A stretch of 64,000 bases of DNA from Anadara kagoshimensis. Its lineage: Eukaryota > Mollusca > Bivalvia > Arcoida > Arcidae. This document shows positions 19,912 to 31,757 of this stretch, piece by piece. Positions within the stretch are counted from its first letter, which is position 1, and every line of letters starts with the position of its first letter. The notes under the pieces were generated by a model. That model was not told the DNA's origin. It saw only the letters and a program-made list of their open reading frames with translations, and searched no databases. Made by a program: the position numbers and the translations under genes. The stretch is from NCBI GenBank assembly GCA_021292105.1, contig CM037873.1, positions 9,959,489 through 10,023,488 of the forward strand. Direction: 5' to 3'.

Positions 19912-22900
19912 TTAGCTGATATCAAGAATATGACTTCTTGCAATCCAAGCATTATATAAATATTTAGCAAGTTTTAATAATAAAGTTTTAGACTGATTGC
20001 TAATAATATTACAGAATTTGTGAATATTTGGCCAGTGATTATAATAAGATGGTAAAAATTTTAACCTTATTTGCCTATATGCTGGACATACCAGAACAAA
20101 GTGGTATTCGTCCTCTACTACACGCATTCTACAACACTGACAGATTCTTAAATGACGAGGTGTATTAGAGTATCTACCAGTCTCTACACATAACTTGAGA
20201 CTACCACATCTTAATTTCGACAATAAGTTTGAAAAATGCTTGTTTAAACAATCTAAGTAAGATTCAAACTGCAGGTCTCTTTTGTAGATTTTATAAAATG
20301 TAAGCTTAGATATAGTATTAATGGAATTATACCACTGCTGTAGATATTGGTCATGTAACCGTTGTCTTAACATTTTATAGTCAATAGAAATATAAAACTG
20401 GTTATACCATAAATTAGGGAAACCTAGATCAAATATAAGACTTCTTATATTTGACACCCAATTAGTATTGCCATTGTTAGCGTCTGAAAGTAACATTAAA
20501 TATATATTAAATAAAATATTATTATGATTTTGCAAAATTTTCAACCAGTACTTGAGTATGCGTTCTTTACGTTTAATGTGTAATGGCATACGACCAAGTT
20601 CCCCAAGCATGGCCTCAACTGGAGTAGACCTGTTAACATTTAAAATATATCTACAATATTTATTATGGATAAGCTCTATATCTTTACCTTTATCAAATCC
20701 CCATATTTCAGAGGCATATGATAGTACAGACCCGCACATTGAATCAAAGAGATCACAGGTGTCCTTTACAGAGAGGTGCACGTCTTTGGAGATCCTCATG
20801 AGATTATACAACGAATTTGAACCTTGTTCTGATAGTCGTTTCTGGGTATGGTTGAATTTCCCGTTTTTATGTAACAATACACCAAGATAAACATATTTGT
20901 CACAGATTTCCAATTTTTGTTGTCCGTAAACCCAATTATAATTAACATTTTTGTAACCGTTTTGGAATATAACCACTTTACTTTTGTCGATATTAACGTC
21001 TATACACCATTTCTTGCAGTATGTATAAAGTTTATTCAAAAGTTCCTGTAAACCTTGTGGTGTTTTGGAAAATAAGACGGTATCATCAGCGAATAAGATT
21101 ATATATAAAGCAAACCATTGACGTCCACGCTGCTACTAGAATCCGTACACAAATCATCAGCTATGTCATTAAGAAATATCAAAAACATAAGAGGCGACAG
21201 CGGTTCACCTTGTTTGACACCACAATAATTTTCAAATGTTTCTGAGTAAATTCCATTTGAGCGAATACAAATATTAATTGTTTTATAAATCTGTTTTATC
21301 ATTTCTAACATGCGACACTACATCCAGTTTTTGCTAGTTTGTACCATAAAAACCGCCTATCTACTTTATCAAAGGCCTTTCTAAAGTCTATAAAAGAACA
21401 ATATAGTTTTTCTTTATTCTGTAAAGTATGCGTGATGATCCCGTGTAAAATAAATATAGCATCAATAGTTGATCGTCCTGGTCTAAAACCAAACTGAGAA
21501 TCACTCAACACATTACACTTTTCTGCCCATGTAAGCAGACGATCGTTAATTAGGGATGTAAAAATTTTAGAAAATACACTGACCAAGGTTATTGGTCTGT
21601 AATTGTTCGGGTCACTTTTATCCCCCTTTTTAGGAACAGGAACCACAATTCCATTGGTCCATAACTGTGGAAATTCACACTTAGTAAACATATAGTTAAA
21701 TAACACACAAACTACTGGTGCAATAAGTTTATTAATAGGTAAAAACATTTCACTAAGTATATTATCTATCCCAGAACTTTTGTTGCGTTTTAATTTCTTA
21801 ATGATGTTAATGACTTCTTCTACACTGAAAGGTTTATCAAGTTCCTCAATATCTTTAACACAAATAGTTTCATTTAATAAATTCTGAATATCGTCACTAA
21901 GGTCTGGAAGATCCTCTCCAAATACGTTTTTAAAATTCGTGAAAAAATCACCCAAAGGCACCGGACATTCGTTTCTAGATTTCGGTTTAATTGATTTCCA
22001 AAACTTTTTTGGGTCTGTCTTAGCAAGAGTTCGTAACTCTTCACCTTTTTTACGTTTGAAGTTCATTTTCGCCGATCGTTTTACCTTATTATATGCATTA
22101 CGCGCCTGTAAATAACGGAGTTTATTACCATCACTTCCATCTCTATAAAAGTCATTTCTACAAGAATTAAAACATTTTCTATATATATGACACTTCGAAT
22201 CAAACCATTCGTTCTGTTTAACATTATTTGTGTGTTATACCCCTTTGACTCTTTACCAAACACTCTATATGCTTTAGTATAGATTATTTCACTTATCTTA
22301 TTAACACACTGATCAACATCCGTTGAAGTTCCAAGATCGTTGACTAACTCCATCAAATTTGGTATCACTTCATTTATAGCGTCTACATATATGTTCTCTT
22401 TGTAGCTGTTCCATTGTATGTAGCTGTGTGATCTCTTGTATTCAATGTCCGGCTCTGTACTATCAAACTGAAATGAACATAAAACTGGCGCATGGTCAGA
22501 AAATTCATTAAATTGTAATACATCAAATTTTTTAACTAAACTAAATTTCTGAGGAAAAGACAGAAAATAATCAATAGTACTTCGACCTATTTCATTACAA
22601 AAAGTAAATTTACCAACAACATCATTAGATATACGACCATTTATAACTTTCAATCCTGTAGTTTTACACAAGTCAAGTAGTTTTTTACCAAACACATTAA
22701 CAACTTTGTCTCTTGATTGTCTTTTTGGTAGTTGTATATCCTCTTGTTCAGGAACCGTGTCTATAAACCTATCTAAATTATTGTCACTAACATAATCATC
22801 AGATAAACCTATTCTACTATTAAATCACCTGTAATAAAGAAATCACCTTTACTCTCATACTCACCGGTAATATCAACTAATTCTTGAAAAAAGTCAAAAT

Positions 22901-23290
22901 CAACAGTTTTATAATATTCTGAATTCACATGTGGTATATATACCAAACAAATATATAGATCGTTTTCAAAATTAAAAAATATTCTATCTAATTTTAAGAC
23001 AAGGAGTCCATTTGTGATTTTTTTTCAATATGTATACCTTTGCTAATGTTACCTTTACAAAACACACCAAGACCGCCTTCACTGCGTCTTCCAACATTAA
23101 CTGTACGGTTAAGTAGTTCTAATAAATCGAACCCCTTTAATTCTACATTGTCCCTGTTGTTTAATCTTGTTTCCGTAAATAGAATTAGATCGTATCCGTT
23201 TACGAAATTGATAAAGTCAGCATCATTAATTTTACTATATAACCCATTAATGTTCCAAGTTAAAATGTCAATGTATTTCCCGCGTTTATG
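19912..23290 (-). pseudogene. LINE A ORF2: AP-endonuclease and reverse transcriptase, broken
   Basis: The N-terminal endonuclease shows YIDILTWNINGLYSK, LFTETRL, FITGDL and FSDHAPVL (the conserved SDHxP) between about 23,280 and 22,480. The RT follows: NNYRPITL, SDSQFGFRPGRSTIDA, FIDFRKAFDKV (motif A), GVKQGEPLSP (motif B), FADDTVLFSK near 21,085 (motif C). The C-terminus (19,912-21,039) ends with ICQCCRMRVVEDEYHFVLVC, a CCHC-type knuckle. Frame changes occur near 23,010, 22,830, 22,240-22,070, 21,310 and 21,070-21,100. Other coding remnants in this interval on the opposite strand are shadows. Confidence 0.9.
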
Positions 23291-24365
23291 TTATTTCGGT
23301 GATATTGGCGCCCTGTATTCTTTGCCGTTGAGATATAATTTGTCTCCTTTGAAGTATGGTTTTTTGCCTTTACTTGTAAGCTCGTCAAAAACGGGTTGTA
23401 AAACTTTGCGTTTATTCCTCACATCCATCGGTAGTTGTTGTGCGATACCATACTTTTTCCCCTTTAACTTGCTTTTAGCACTGTAGACATTTTCGCGATC
23501 TCCATAGTAATTAAACTTCGCGACAATTGGTCGAGTTTTGGTCTCGCTTTTCTTTCCAAGACGGTGCGCACGGTCCAGTTTAATATTACGTGTTGCATCT
23601 GCAATACCAAGCTCATGTTCACAGAATTGGAGCACCTTATCAACACAGTTTTCGTTGATATTTTCCTCTATATTGAAAAACAAGAGGTTATCTCATGGAT
23701 CTCATTTGTAAATCGGTAACGCTCTGTTTTAATTGTTCATTTTCATCAGCCAATGTCTTAAGTGCTTTATCCATATCAGCGGATTGGACATTTAAACTTT
23801 TTGAAATGTTAGTGATTGTTTTGTTTAATCCGTTAATTGATTGTTTCTGGTCATCGAAAAAATTACCCATTTTCTCCATATTGTTTTCCATGTCATTAAT
23901 TCGCTTATCAAGTCGGACAGTTTCTTCCTTAACAGAATTTAATTGAGATTTAACAGTGGTCAAAGTTTCCTGAATAGAGTCTAGTGTAGAAAGTTTATTA
24001 GTCATAAACTCCATGCGTGAAAACAGCTCCGTAACCCACTGAGGCGTAGCTTGTCCAATATTGGGGTTACCTGAAGGGCATGGCGACATATATTGATAAC
24101 TTTGATTATTTTGCATATGGTGCATTGGCTGCATAGGTGCTGCAGCCATACTTTGTGGAGAATTAAAGTCTTGTGATAATTGCACTGGTGTTGAAAGTTG
24201 AGTGTATTGTGACGGGGAACTGTTATTAATGTTCATGTTTATATTTTGCTCACCCCGGTGAACACCCTCCTTTGTGTTTTCCTGTTTATCTTGTTTACTC
24301 CTTTTTCTTTTCTTTCGTTTTGCTGGTTTAGGCGTAGTCCCATCAGAAAATACACTATTTTCCAT
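23291..24365 (-). pseudogene. LINE A ORF1: coiled coil plus RRM-like nucleic-acid-binding protein, frameshifted
   Basis: The first part (24,365-23,688, 225 codons) starts MENSVFSDGTTPKPAKRKKR, a basic segment, then a Gln/Met/Pro-rich stretch and a heptad-rich coiled coil (about residues 110-220). It stops after LQMRSMR. The rest (23,683-23,291) continues in another frame, with IKLDRAHRLGKK, RPIVAKFNYYGDRENVYSAK, and FKGDKLYLNGKEY near the C-terminus. RAHRxG, RPIVxKF and DKLYxxGK are typical of L1-like ORF1 proteins that package element RNA. Loss of two bases at the junction accounts for the break. Confidence 0.82.
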
Positions 24366-24499
24366 TATTTTCCATAATATACATGATATACCAACTTTGG
24401 TGGTTTTTTAAAGCTGCTTTACATGTACACTTCATTTTCCGCCTGATTTGTAGAACGGTGTGAGCTCCGTTCTTTACCTGCCGCCATCTTAATCTTAAT

Positions 24500-26285
24500 T
24501 AAAATAGTAAATATAATTAAAGCGATGTATAACGATGTACAGCTTTGTGTAAAATACAATAATACATTTAGTGAATATTTTAACTCTTTCAAAGGCGTAA
24601 AACAAGGTGAACCCTTGTCACCAACACTATTTTTATTTTATATTAATGATTTGGTTGAAAATATTGACCCAAAACGGGATTATGAACCATTTATATATTT
24701 TAATGTTATTATATTTGCGCTGCTATTTGCAGATGATACTGTTTTATTCAGTAAAACTAAGGAGGGGCTTCAATTGTTGCTAAACAACTTACATAACTAT
24801 TGTAATAAATTTGATATAACAGTTAATACATCCAAAACTAAAATTGTTATTTTTCAAAAGGGAAAACCTCCAAATACTAAAATCAACTTCTTATATGGTA
24901 ATACAGTTATAGATATTGTCAAAAATTATGTTTACCTTGGTGTTACATTTTTTTATAATGGAATGTTTAAATTGAATGAATCAAAGCTTGTTGATCAGGG
25001 TACAAGGTCTTTACATAATTTATATAATGTTCTATCTGATGTTGAAATTAATGTCGAAAAAAAATGTTTTTTATTTGATACTTTAGTTAAGTCTGTTTTA
25101 TGTTATGCATCAGAAGTATGGGGGTTTAATGATTGTGTTAATATAGAAAAAGTACACTTAAATTTTTGTAAAACTATTCTAAATGTTAAGAAGTCAACTA
25201 TTAATTCTGTTGTATATGGTGAACTAGGCAGAATGCCGCTTATATATTATAGATATGAAAGTATACTCAAATATTGGTTAAAAATTATTCAGGATAAAAA
25301 TTCTTTATTATATTATACTTATAAAATACTTTTGCATGATGCAGAAAATGGTAATAATTATAATGGTATGAATTGGGCCAGTAATGTTAAAAGATTATTA
25401 TGTAATTTAGGTTTTGTAAATTTTTGGTACAGTCAAGATTATTTTATACCTGAATATAATATAATTAAACAAAGGCTGCATGATCAATATCAGCAAACTT
25501 GGATGTCATCTACTAGAGGCTATACAAAGTTAAACTCTTATAATTTATACAAATGTGTTTTTGAATTTGAAAATTACCTGTCAGTTATTAAGGATTCTAA
25601 ATATCGTACAGCACTCACACGTCTCCGACTTTGTTTTCACAATCTAGCTATTGAAATGGGTAGATATACTGGTCTATGTAAAACAAGTAGAATATGTAAA
25701 TGTTGTTGTATGAATTCAATTGAAGATGAGTATCACTTTTTACTTGTATGTCCCGCATATAGAAATTTAAGATTCAAATATTTAAATAAGTACTTTTGTC
25801 ATTGGCCAAATATATGTAAATTTACTCTACTTATATCATGTCGTCTCAGTAACAAAAATATTATAAAACTATCAAAATTCATATATTTTGCGTTTAAACA
25901 TCGGGAAAAATTGTTAAAAAATTTATAAATTGTCAAATGTCCATTAATATAATGATCTACTTGTATAATATATTATGATATATAAAAATATATATTATTA
26001 TAATATATTTATATCTTAATTTATTAGTATGTGCTATATGACTACGGTAATCAATTATAATAACAGTATTTATTAATAATACTATTACATGAATATGTAT
26101 TATATATTTGTAATAAGTTATTATATAATATGTTTACTACTACTATATGTAATAACTTTTCGGTCCTTCCGACCAGATTATTTATTTTCATATTTCGACT
26201 ATTATAATGTCTTGCCATGTGACATATGCATGTATTTGTTTATGTGCTATAAGTATTATTTGTATACTTTATGCAAATAAAGTTT
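24500..26285 (+). mobile_element. LINE B: 5'-truncated non-LTR retrotransposon
   Basis: Starts inside the RT palm, immediately next to the 5' end of LINE A, and runs to a 3' end at TTTATGCAAATAAAGTTT near 26,283. This is the same type of terminus as LINE D at about 37,870. Its protein is clearly related to LINE A but much diverged, so the head-to-head pair is not an inversion of one copy. Confidence 0.88.
24525..25928 (+). pseudogene. LINE B ORF2 fragment: RT palm to C-terminal knuckle, uninterrupted 467 codons
   Basis: Contains FKGVKQGEPLSPTLFLFYIN (motif B), LLFADDTVLFSKT (motif C), the thumb/connection region with YASEVWGF and YGELGRMPL, and the C-terminal CKCCCMNSIEDEYHFLLVC. There is no internal stop in 1.4 kb, so insertion is younger than LINE A. 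Endonuclease, ORF1 and RT motif A are missing, so it cannot move on its own. Confidence 0.9.
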
Positions 26286-26459
26286 ATTATTAGTACTACC
26301 TGGATTCTTTCATGCGTCAGCGAAATGGTAAATTACATCATCACCTGATTGCAATTTCCTACCTGTGTACACGAATTAATTAATCAGTACCACTAATTAA
26401 CTGGTCATTAGTTGATTGACAATTAGCTGTGAGAGAGAGGGGAAAAGTCGGGGCAACTG

Positions 26460-26515
26460 GGGGGGGGGGGGGGCACGGGCCCCCTGTGCCCCCCCCCGGC
26501 TGGATCCGCCACTGT
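26460..26515 (-). repeat. G/C homopolymer tract and right GGATCCGCC terminus
   Basis: Thirteen or more G, then CACGGGCCCCCTGTGCC, nine C and CTGGATCCGCCACTG. It mirrors the G-rich left terminus at 18,006. Such homopolymers are prone to assembly error. Confidence 0.55.
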
Positions 26516-26800
26516 CAGGAATTAACTATTGTCTAAATTTGCTGCTAGTTCAAATTTAAAATTCCTCAAAAACTAATGTATACTCCCTCATGAAAAGTAT
26601 TTCCTTAGCTAAATTTGTTAAAGTATATTTTGGTCCTTTGGGTATCTTTTCGACATCTTGAAAAAAATGTTGGTCCAAGGACTACTGATGATCAGGTATT
26701 GTATTCTAAAACGACTGTCGAATAATGTACAATTAAAACTTTATTTAAAAAATAATACATATACATGTACCTACTTTGATTCATATTAATTAGTACTTTA

Positions 26801-26880
26801 TTTTTTTCATTTTATTTATTTTATTTATTTTATTTTATTTTATTTTATTTTATTTATTTTATTTTATTTTATTTTATTAT
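26801..26880. repeat. (TTTTA)n/(TTTA)n microsatellite
   Basis: Mixed tetra- and pentanucleotide T-rich array. Confidence 0.9.
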
Positions 26881-27173
26881 GTTACATAAGCTTCGGATGA
26901 GGCTCGTATGTGATTTAGTTAATTAGTACATGTAGCACCTCAGATATCCGCCGTGACCTGAAATCACAGGTAAACTTATTGCAGTTTGTATACAAGTAGG
27001 GTGACTGTATCAGATAATGTCACTGATAATTACTGGTTGACCTCATCTATCGATCATGGATCAAAGACAGTAACTTGCTACGATATACATAAAGCAATTA
27101 CAGAGTACCCGGTACGTCATCAGTGATATGTCCCCTTTGCATTATTATTTTTCCATGCTATATGGAGAGTACA

Positions 27174-27258
27174 GGGGTCAGTTTCATAAATACCCATAAG
27201 TCTTTTTATATACTTAAAAGGGTATTTAAAAAAATTATGAAACTGGCTCCTGTGATGG
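27174..27258. mobile_element. Short hairpin MITE-like sequence
   Basis: GGTCAGTTTCATAAATACCC faces GGTATTT...TTATGAAACTGGCTCC, an imperfect palindrome of about 80 bases. It is similar in style to the hairpin at 27,792 (both have GTTTCA near the tip) but not the same family. Confidence 0.5.
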
Positions 27259-27791
27259 TGAGGACGCGCTTCATTCCAAAAATATTAATAAATAAATAAT
27301 AAAAAAATTAACAAAATTAAAATAAAAAATAACTTTGTACATTGAACCAGAGACGTATATTCTCTGACCATTTCGAAAACACGACAGGGGAGATAACACC
27401 TATGAACGAAAACGAGGCTTGGGGGGGCAAGCTACATCCGTCCAGTATAGTTGCAGCGTAGAATATGACGATTGAAACGGAGAAAAAAAGACTTTTGTTG
27501 TACCCCAGGTTGTACAAAAGTCTTAAGTATATCACAATCTTCACAATTTATAATCCAAAAATATTGTTAAAGAGTTTTGATTATTAAAGCATTTATTTGA
27601 TGTATTTATTACAGCCGAAAATCATCTGTCAAAATTACTAGACAGTAGATATCAAGAAATGAATTTCATCTTCTATAGAATTACTATAACATTTAGTGCA
27701 TAATTTATCTTTTTTTCTATTTTTGAATAACGTCCAATTTCAATTTTTTATCTGTGATGTAATTCTTAATCTGGTTATATTTAAATAATCA

Positions 27792-28050
27792 GGCCCCGGT
27801 TTCACTATCATTCCTTAGCTAAGATTTTCCTTAACTTAAACCTTGCAAAATTTCAAATCTTTATAATTTTGTTAATTTTGAAGATTTGGAGGAATTTAAT
27901 GTGTCATTTGTAAGATCACCTCTAGAATAAAACATTTGCATTTAGTTTTGATAAAAATATTCACCAGTAGTTCCAAAAAGAGATTAACAAAATTTGCTAA
28001 ATTTAAGTTAAGGAAAATCTTAGCTAAGGAATGATTGTGAAACCGGGGCC
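27792..28050. mobile_element. Hairpin MITE with GGCCCCGGTTTCAC ends
   Basis: 259 bases. The left end GGCCCCGGTTTCACTATCAT and right end (reversed) GGCCCCGGTTTCACAATCAT differ by one base; complementarity continues through TTCCTTAGCTAAGATTTTCC to about 48 bases per arm. No coding potential. Target duplication unclear. Confidence 0.8.
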
Positions 28051-28819
28051 AGTTTTGTTTTCCTTATATCTGTGTATGGCTAATGTAAAATTTAATATTT
28101 TAAAATGTATTAAAATCAGTTTGGCAGTCTTTTTTAAGGTAAAATAAACAAAAATTTTCGAAAGAATGAAACTTTACTCTAAAAATCTTCATATTTAATT
28201 TGATCAACGCCCGTGACGTTTAATAGAGTCTTTAAAGTATTCTGTGTTCAACGTCGCTGATTATATATATCACATTTCTTCTTCCTTATTTAACTTTTTT
28301 TTTCATTTTAAGAGGTTCTGAAAAATTAAACAAGTTTAAACCGCACAAACATTTTTAACTGTTCATTTTGAAAATTTTATATTTTGATTATTTTTTATTA
28401 TCATAATTTCATTCTGTAAATATTTCTCGAAGTCAGAACTTCTGTAATAGAAAATTACTGGAACCGAGAAACTTTATTTCAAAAGTGATAGTTTTGACTT
28501 GTACGAAAGTGTATATTACATATTTTTACCCATAGGTAAAGGTTGCTAATTAATGTTGATAATCTGCATACCTTATCAACAGACGCGGTAACTTATTGAT
28601 AACGGAAGCAAATTCCAAATTCCCATTGGATCAGATTATAGTATATTATACGTGGAAAATGTACCTACATGGTGTTAATCTCATTACCAGATTAATTAAT
28701 TACCTTGATTTATGATGAATATTATGATTCTGAATTACTAGTACCCACACTAGTTTTGAAACTGCCGTGAATTAATACTTCTAATTTTATGACTTCGTAT
28801 AGTTAATGACTGTGTATTC

Positions 28820-28822
28820 AAA

Positions 28823-28865
<43 letters not shown>

Positions 28866-28866
28866 A

Positions 28867-28950
<84 letters not shown>

Positions 28951-28970
28951 ATTCATTCATTCATTCATTT
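28820..28970. repeat. (AAAT)n microsatellite ending in (ATTC)n
   Basis: About 130 bases of AAAT with one interruption, then ATTCATTCATTCATTC. Confidence 0.95.
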
Positions 28971-30875
28971 TAAACTTACCGTTGAAGAGCACATGAAATA
29001 AAATTCTGTGACGTTGAACCAGCTACAATTATAGATGTTTGAACTATATTCTCAAAATGATTTTTAATTTTAATTTTTATTACTGTTATTATTTTTTGTT
29101 AAAAAAGACTTTATAATGAAATAAAATTCAAATTCTTTAATTTCTAAAACGGAAAACTTTGGGTGTAAATTCTGTAACGATATGCCGGTTACCTGTGAAA
29201 TACCGGTAAAAATCCGGCGTAGAATTTTGTCATCTTTAACGCAAATTGGAAGCAAAAAGTCGTTTATAAAAATGTAAAAATATCCTGAGAAACAACAAAT
29301 GTCGAAAAATGTAACCATAATCAAGATTTTGGATACTATAAGGGAACAAGGGTGAAATAAAGGCAATTTTTTAAACAAAAATAGAAGGAAAGACATCAGA
29401 TTTAAAAAATAATTTTTACACCATAGGCACGGGATTATTTCGATCTTTTATAACTTATGATAACAAATTGATGGTTTATTGGTAAAAAATACTTTTTCAA
29501 CGATTTTATTCACGTTCCTTCATAATTTAATTACTGTAAATCGCCGGGAACTTGAGCTATTCGGGGTCTATCGATGAGGAAAAGTTGTACTATGGCAAGT
29601 GAGTGGTTTATTATTTTTTTTTTAATAGAAACAATTACTAGTTCTTACTCTCAACTAATAACTGTTTTTACTTATTTATATACCACTTTATTTGACATAT
29701 AGGAAAGATATATCAACTACAGATAAATTTACAAACGTAGACATCTTTATTTTTAACAGCCGTGTCAACTTTCGGTTTCCTTTTTGGTTGCTGTAATTTA
29801 AATAATTTCTACAAATAAACGATTAATACACACTGTTTCACTTTCTGTATTATTTTATTTCTTTTATTCGTCATAATTGTTGGTGAAAACGATAACGAAG
29901 AACTACTAATTCACAATTTTCGACAGCGTAACCGCATCTCAATGTAGTCTTTCTTCAGCAACCTGTTGGACTTGCCCCCCCCACGAGACTTAAACGAGAC
30001 TTCGGTAGACGCGAGACTTTGTGTTTTCGAAATGGTGAATAGAACTTTGTTAAAGAAATGGTGAATTTGGAAGGGGGCTTTACGGGAAAGAGAGTAAAAC
30101 GAGGCATTACCCACTCCCCATCGGATCTGCAATTGAGGAAAAACTTTTGTATTCGGTAAATCCACATTATAGTGTTATAATATATTGCTGATTGAATTAT
30201 GGTAAAACATAAAAGTACAAGAATGAAACATTAAGGGTGGGAGTTACAATGTGCACAAGCATCCACTCTTTTGTTGTGGAGGTAATAAGTTCATTCGAAG
30301 ATTACCCGCCATTTTTGAAAGGTTGTAAAGAAACATAACGTTGAATGTATTGACTATATTCTGTCTAATTCAGATGTAACACTACGTTTCATTCCACACC
30401 ATTTCAAGTTAATTTACTTAATTGCTGGTACATCATTGCGATGAATTTGACACAGTTCCACCTCATTTTCAAACTCAAGACTCGTGCACTCGGCTACGAA
30501 CTGTCAATGATAGATCTGTAAGATCACGTTAGTGTAACAACCGTTAATCTTACCTGTAAATAGTTTATATTCCGACAAAAATGTGTGGGTTTTTTTTTTA
30601 CGTAAATCTGTTGTGGGCTTCAGATCGAAAACTGTGTGTCTAATTTCCTACACTTTTTGGAAATCCCTCTAATTAAGGAGAACTAAAGTCATGTGTCTTG
30701 CACACAGCTAGACTAGGTCTCTGACTTGTAGATACAGATATAAGATACCATCTGCATCCTAGCATTGATTTACTAATATAAGAAATAGTTTGATAAAATG
30801 TTGAGTTTCTCAAGTGATGGGCATGACAACATAAAATTCAACTATGGTCTAAATCCACAAAAAATATGTTTACAG

Positions 30876-31484
30876 GGTTCGATTTTTGCGATATTTACCA
30901 CTAGCAAAAATTGGCTTGTACAATTTTTATTCACTAGCTAAAATGAAAAACGACTAGCTAAAAATTATAAAACAGTTTTAATAGCTCATAATTAACATTC
31001 AATTTCTTGGGCCATGTGGGGCTGTGTTTGGCCTCTTCCTTCGCTGACCGTTGAGCCACCATCTCCTGAATGCTGGTCTAGGACTTATGCGACATTTTTT
31101 TTTTTTTACTTTTTTTTTTACTTCCACTGGTCTATTTTAAACAACGAATCAGAGACAAAGACTAAATTAAGCAGCCAATCGTAGCCACGTGTTCCGGGAA
31201 ACCTAATATTATATATTGACGTATATGCCAGAGTAATCCAAATTTGTTTACGATAGAGATACCCAGACAATATGACTTATTTTGGCCGCTTTTCGCGTTT
31301 TTTTCGTTTTAAATTTCATTTAGAACATACAATGTGACAGTTAATTGAAAAGTAGATTGTAAATGATTTAGCTTCTCTTATTCACTCCCTCAACTATGCG
31401 AGTGGCTTTTATTTCCACTCGCTATTCAGCAGATATACAAGCTATTAGCGAGTATGCGTGTCTAATTTCGAACCCTGGTTCATC
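30876..31484. mobile_element. Possible TIR element with CAGGGTTCGA ends, next to FANCF exon 1
   Basis: CAGGGTTCGA near 30,876 and TCGAACCCTG near 31,475 are inverted, and both inner sides carry ACTAGC/CGCTA motifs. I could not identify a target duplication. If real, it ends about 140 bases before the FANCF start codon. Confidence 0.35.
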
Positions 31485-31622
31485 GTACTATTTTCATAAA
31501 GTGCATTGTACTCATATTTATGATTATTTGGTAATAATTGTAGTGAAATATCCCAACATAACTCAGAAAGCTGTAAATGTAATGTGAAACCTAAGTAAAG
31601 TAACACTTGGACATGTTAACGG

Positions 31623-31757
31623 ATGTCGATTCAAGATCTTATGAAAAATGTGTATACCTTCGCTAACATCTTGTCTCAAGCTGGAAATGAATCTGTATTG
31701 AACTGGGACCAAAGAAGTATAGAAAAGGCCTTCAACTGGGCTAAGTATTGTCAGCAG
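31623..31757 (+). CDS. FANCF: FANCF exon 1
   Basis: 135 nt, 45 codons, starting MSIQDLMKNVYTFANILSQ and ending AKYCQQ before GTAACT. A second in-frame ATG occurs at codon 7; the first fits the human N-terminus in length. The stretch W-D-x6-A-x2-W-A-x-Y is shared with human FANCF. Confidence 0.92.

Larger units (their letters stand above)
19745..24490 (-). mobile_element. LINE A: near full-length non-LTR retrotransposon, degenerate
   Basis: In order on the minus strand: short 5' UTR starting near 24,490 with AAGATGGCGGCAGG; ORF1 (24,365-23,291) with a basic N-terminus, coiled coil and RRM-like domain; ORF2 (about 23,290-19,912) with AP-endonuclease, reverse transcriptase and a C-terminal C-x2-C-x9-H-x4-C knuckle; 3' UTR ending near AATAAAGATTATATATACA. 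Several frameshifts break both ORFs, so it is inactive. LINE B (24,500 onward) meets its 5' end head-to-head, and LINE D (36,870) is a close relative. Clade unresolved. Confidence 0.92.
26290..31622. other. Region between the LINE pair and FANCF; no gene recognised
   Basis: Holds a G/C homopolymer tract and the right GGATCCGCC terminus, TTTAT- and AAAT-type microsatellites, two hairpin MITEs and a CAGGGTTCGA-ended block. The minus ORF at 29,070-29,396 and the two overlapping ones at 29,911-30,167 resemble nothing known and lack splice or codon signal. The FANCF promoter should lie just before 31,623; no TATA box is obvious. Confidence 0.5.

Noticed and set aside
19745..26285. LINE pair interpreted as one insertion inverted by twin priming
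   Set aside because: Both halves contain their own, clearly different C-terminal RT region and 3' end.
31396..31587. 63-codon ORF just upstream of FANCF
   Set aside because: Overlaps the CAGGGTTCGA-ended repeat block; no family resemblance.
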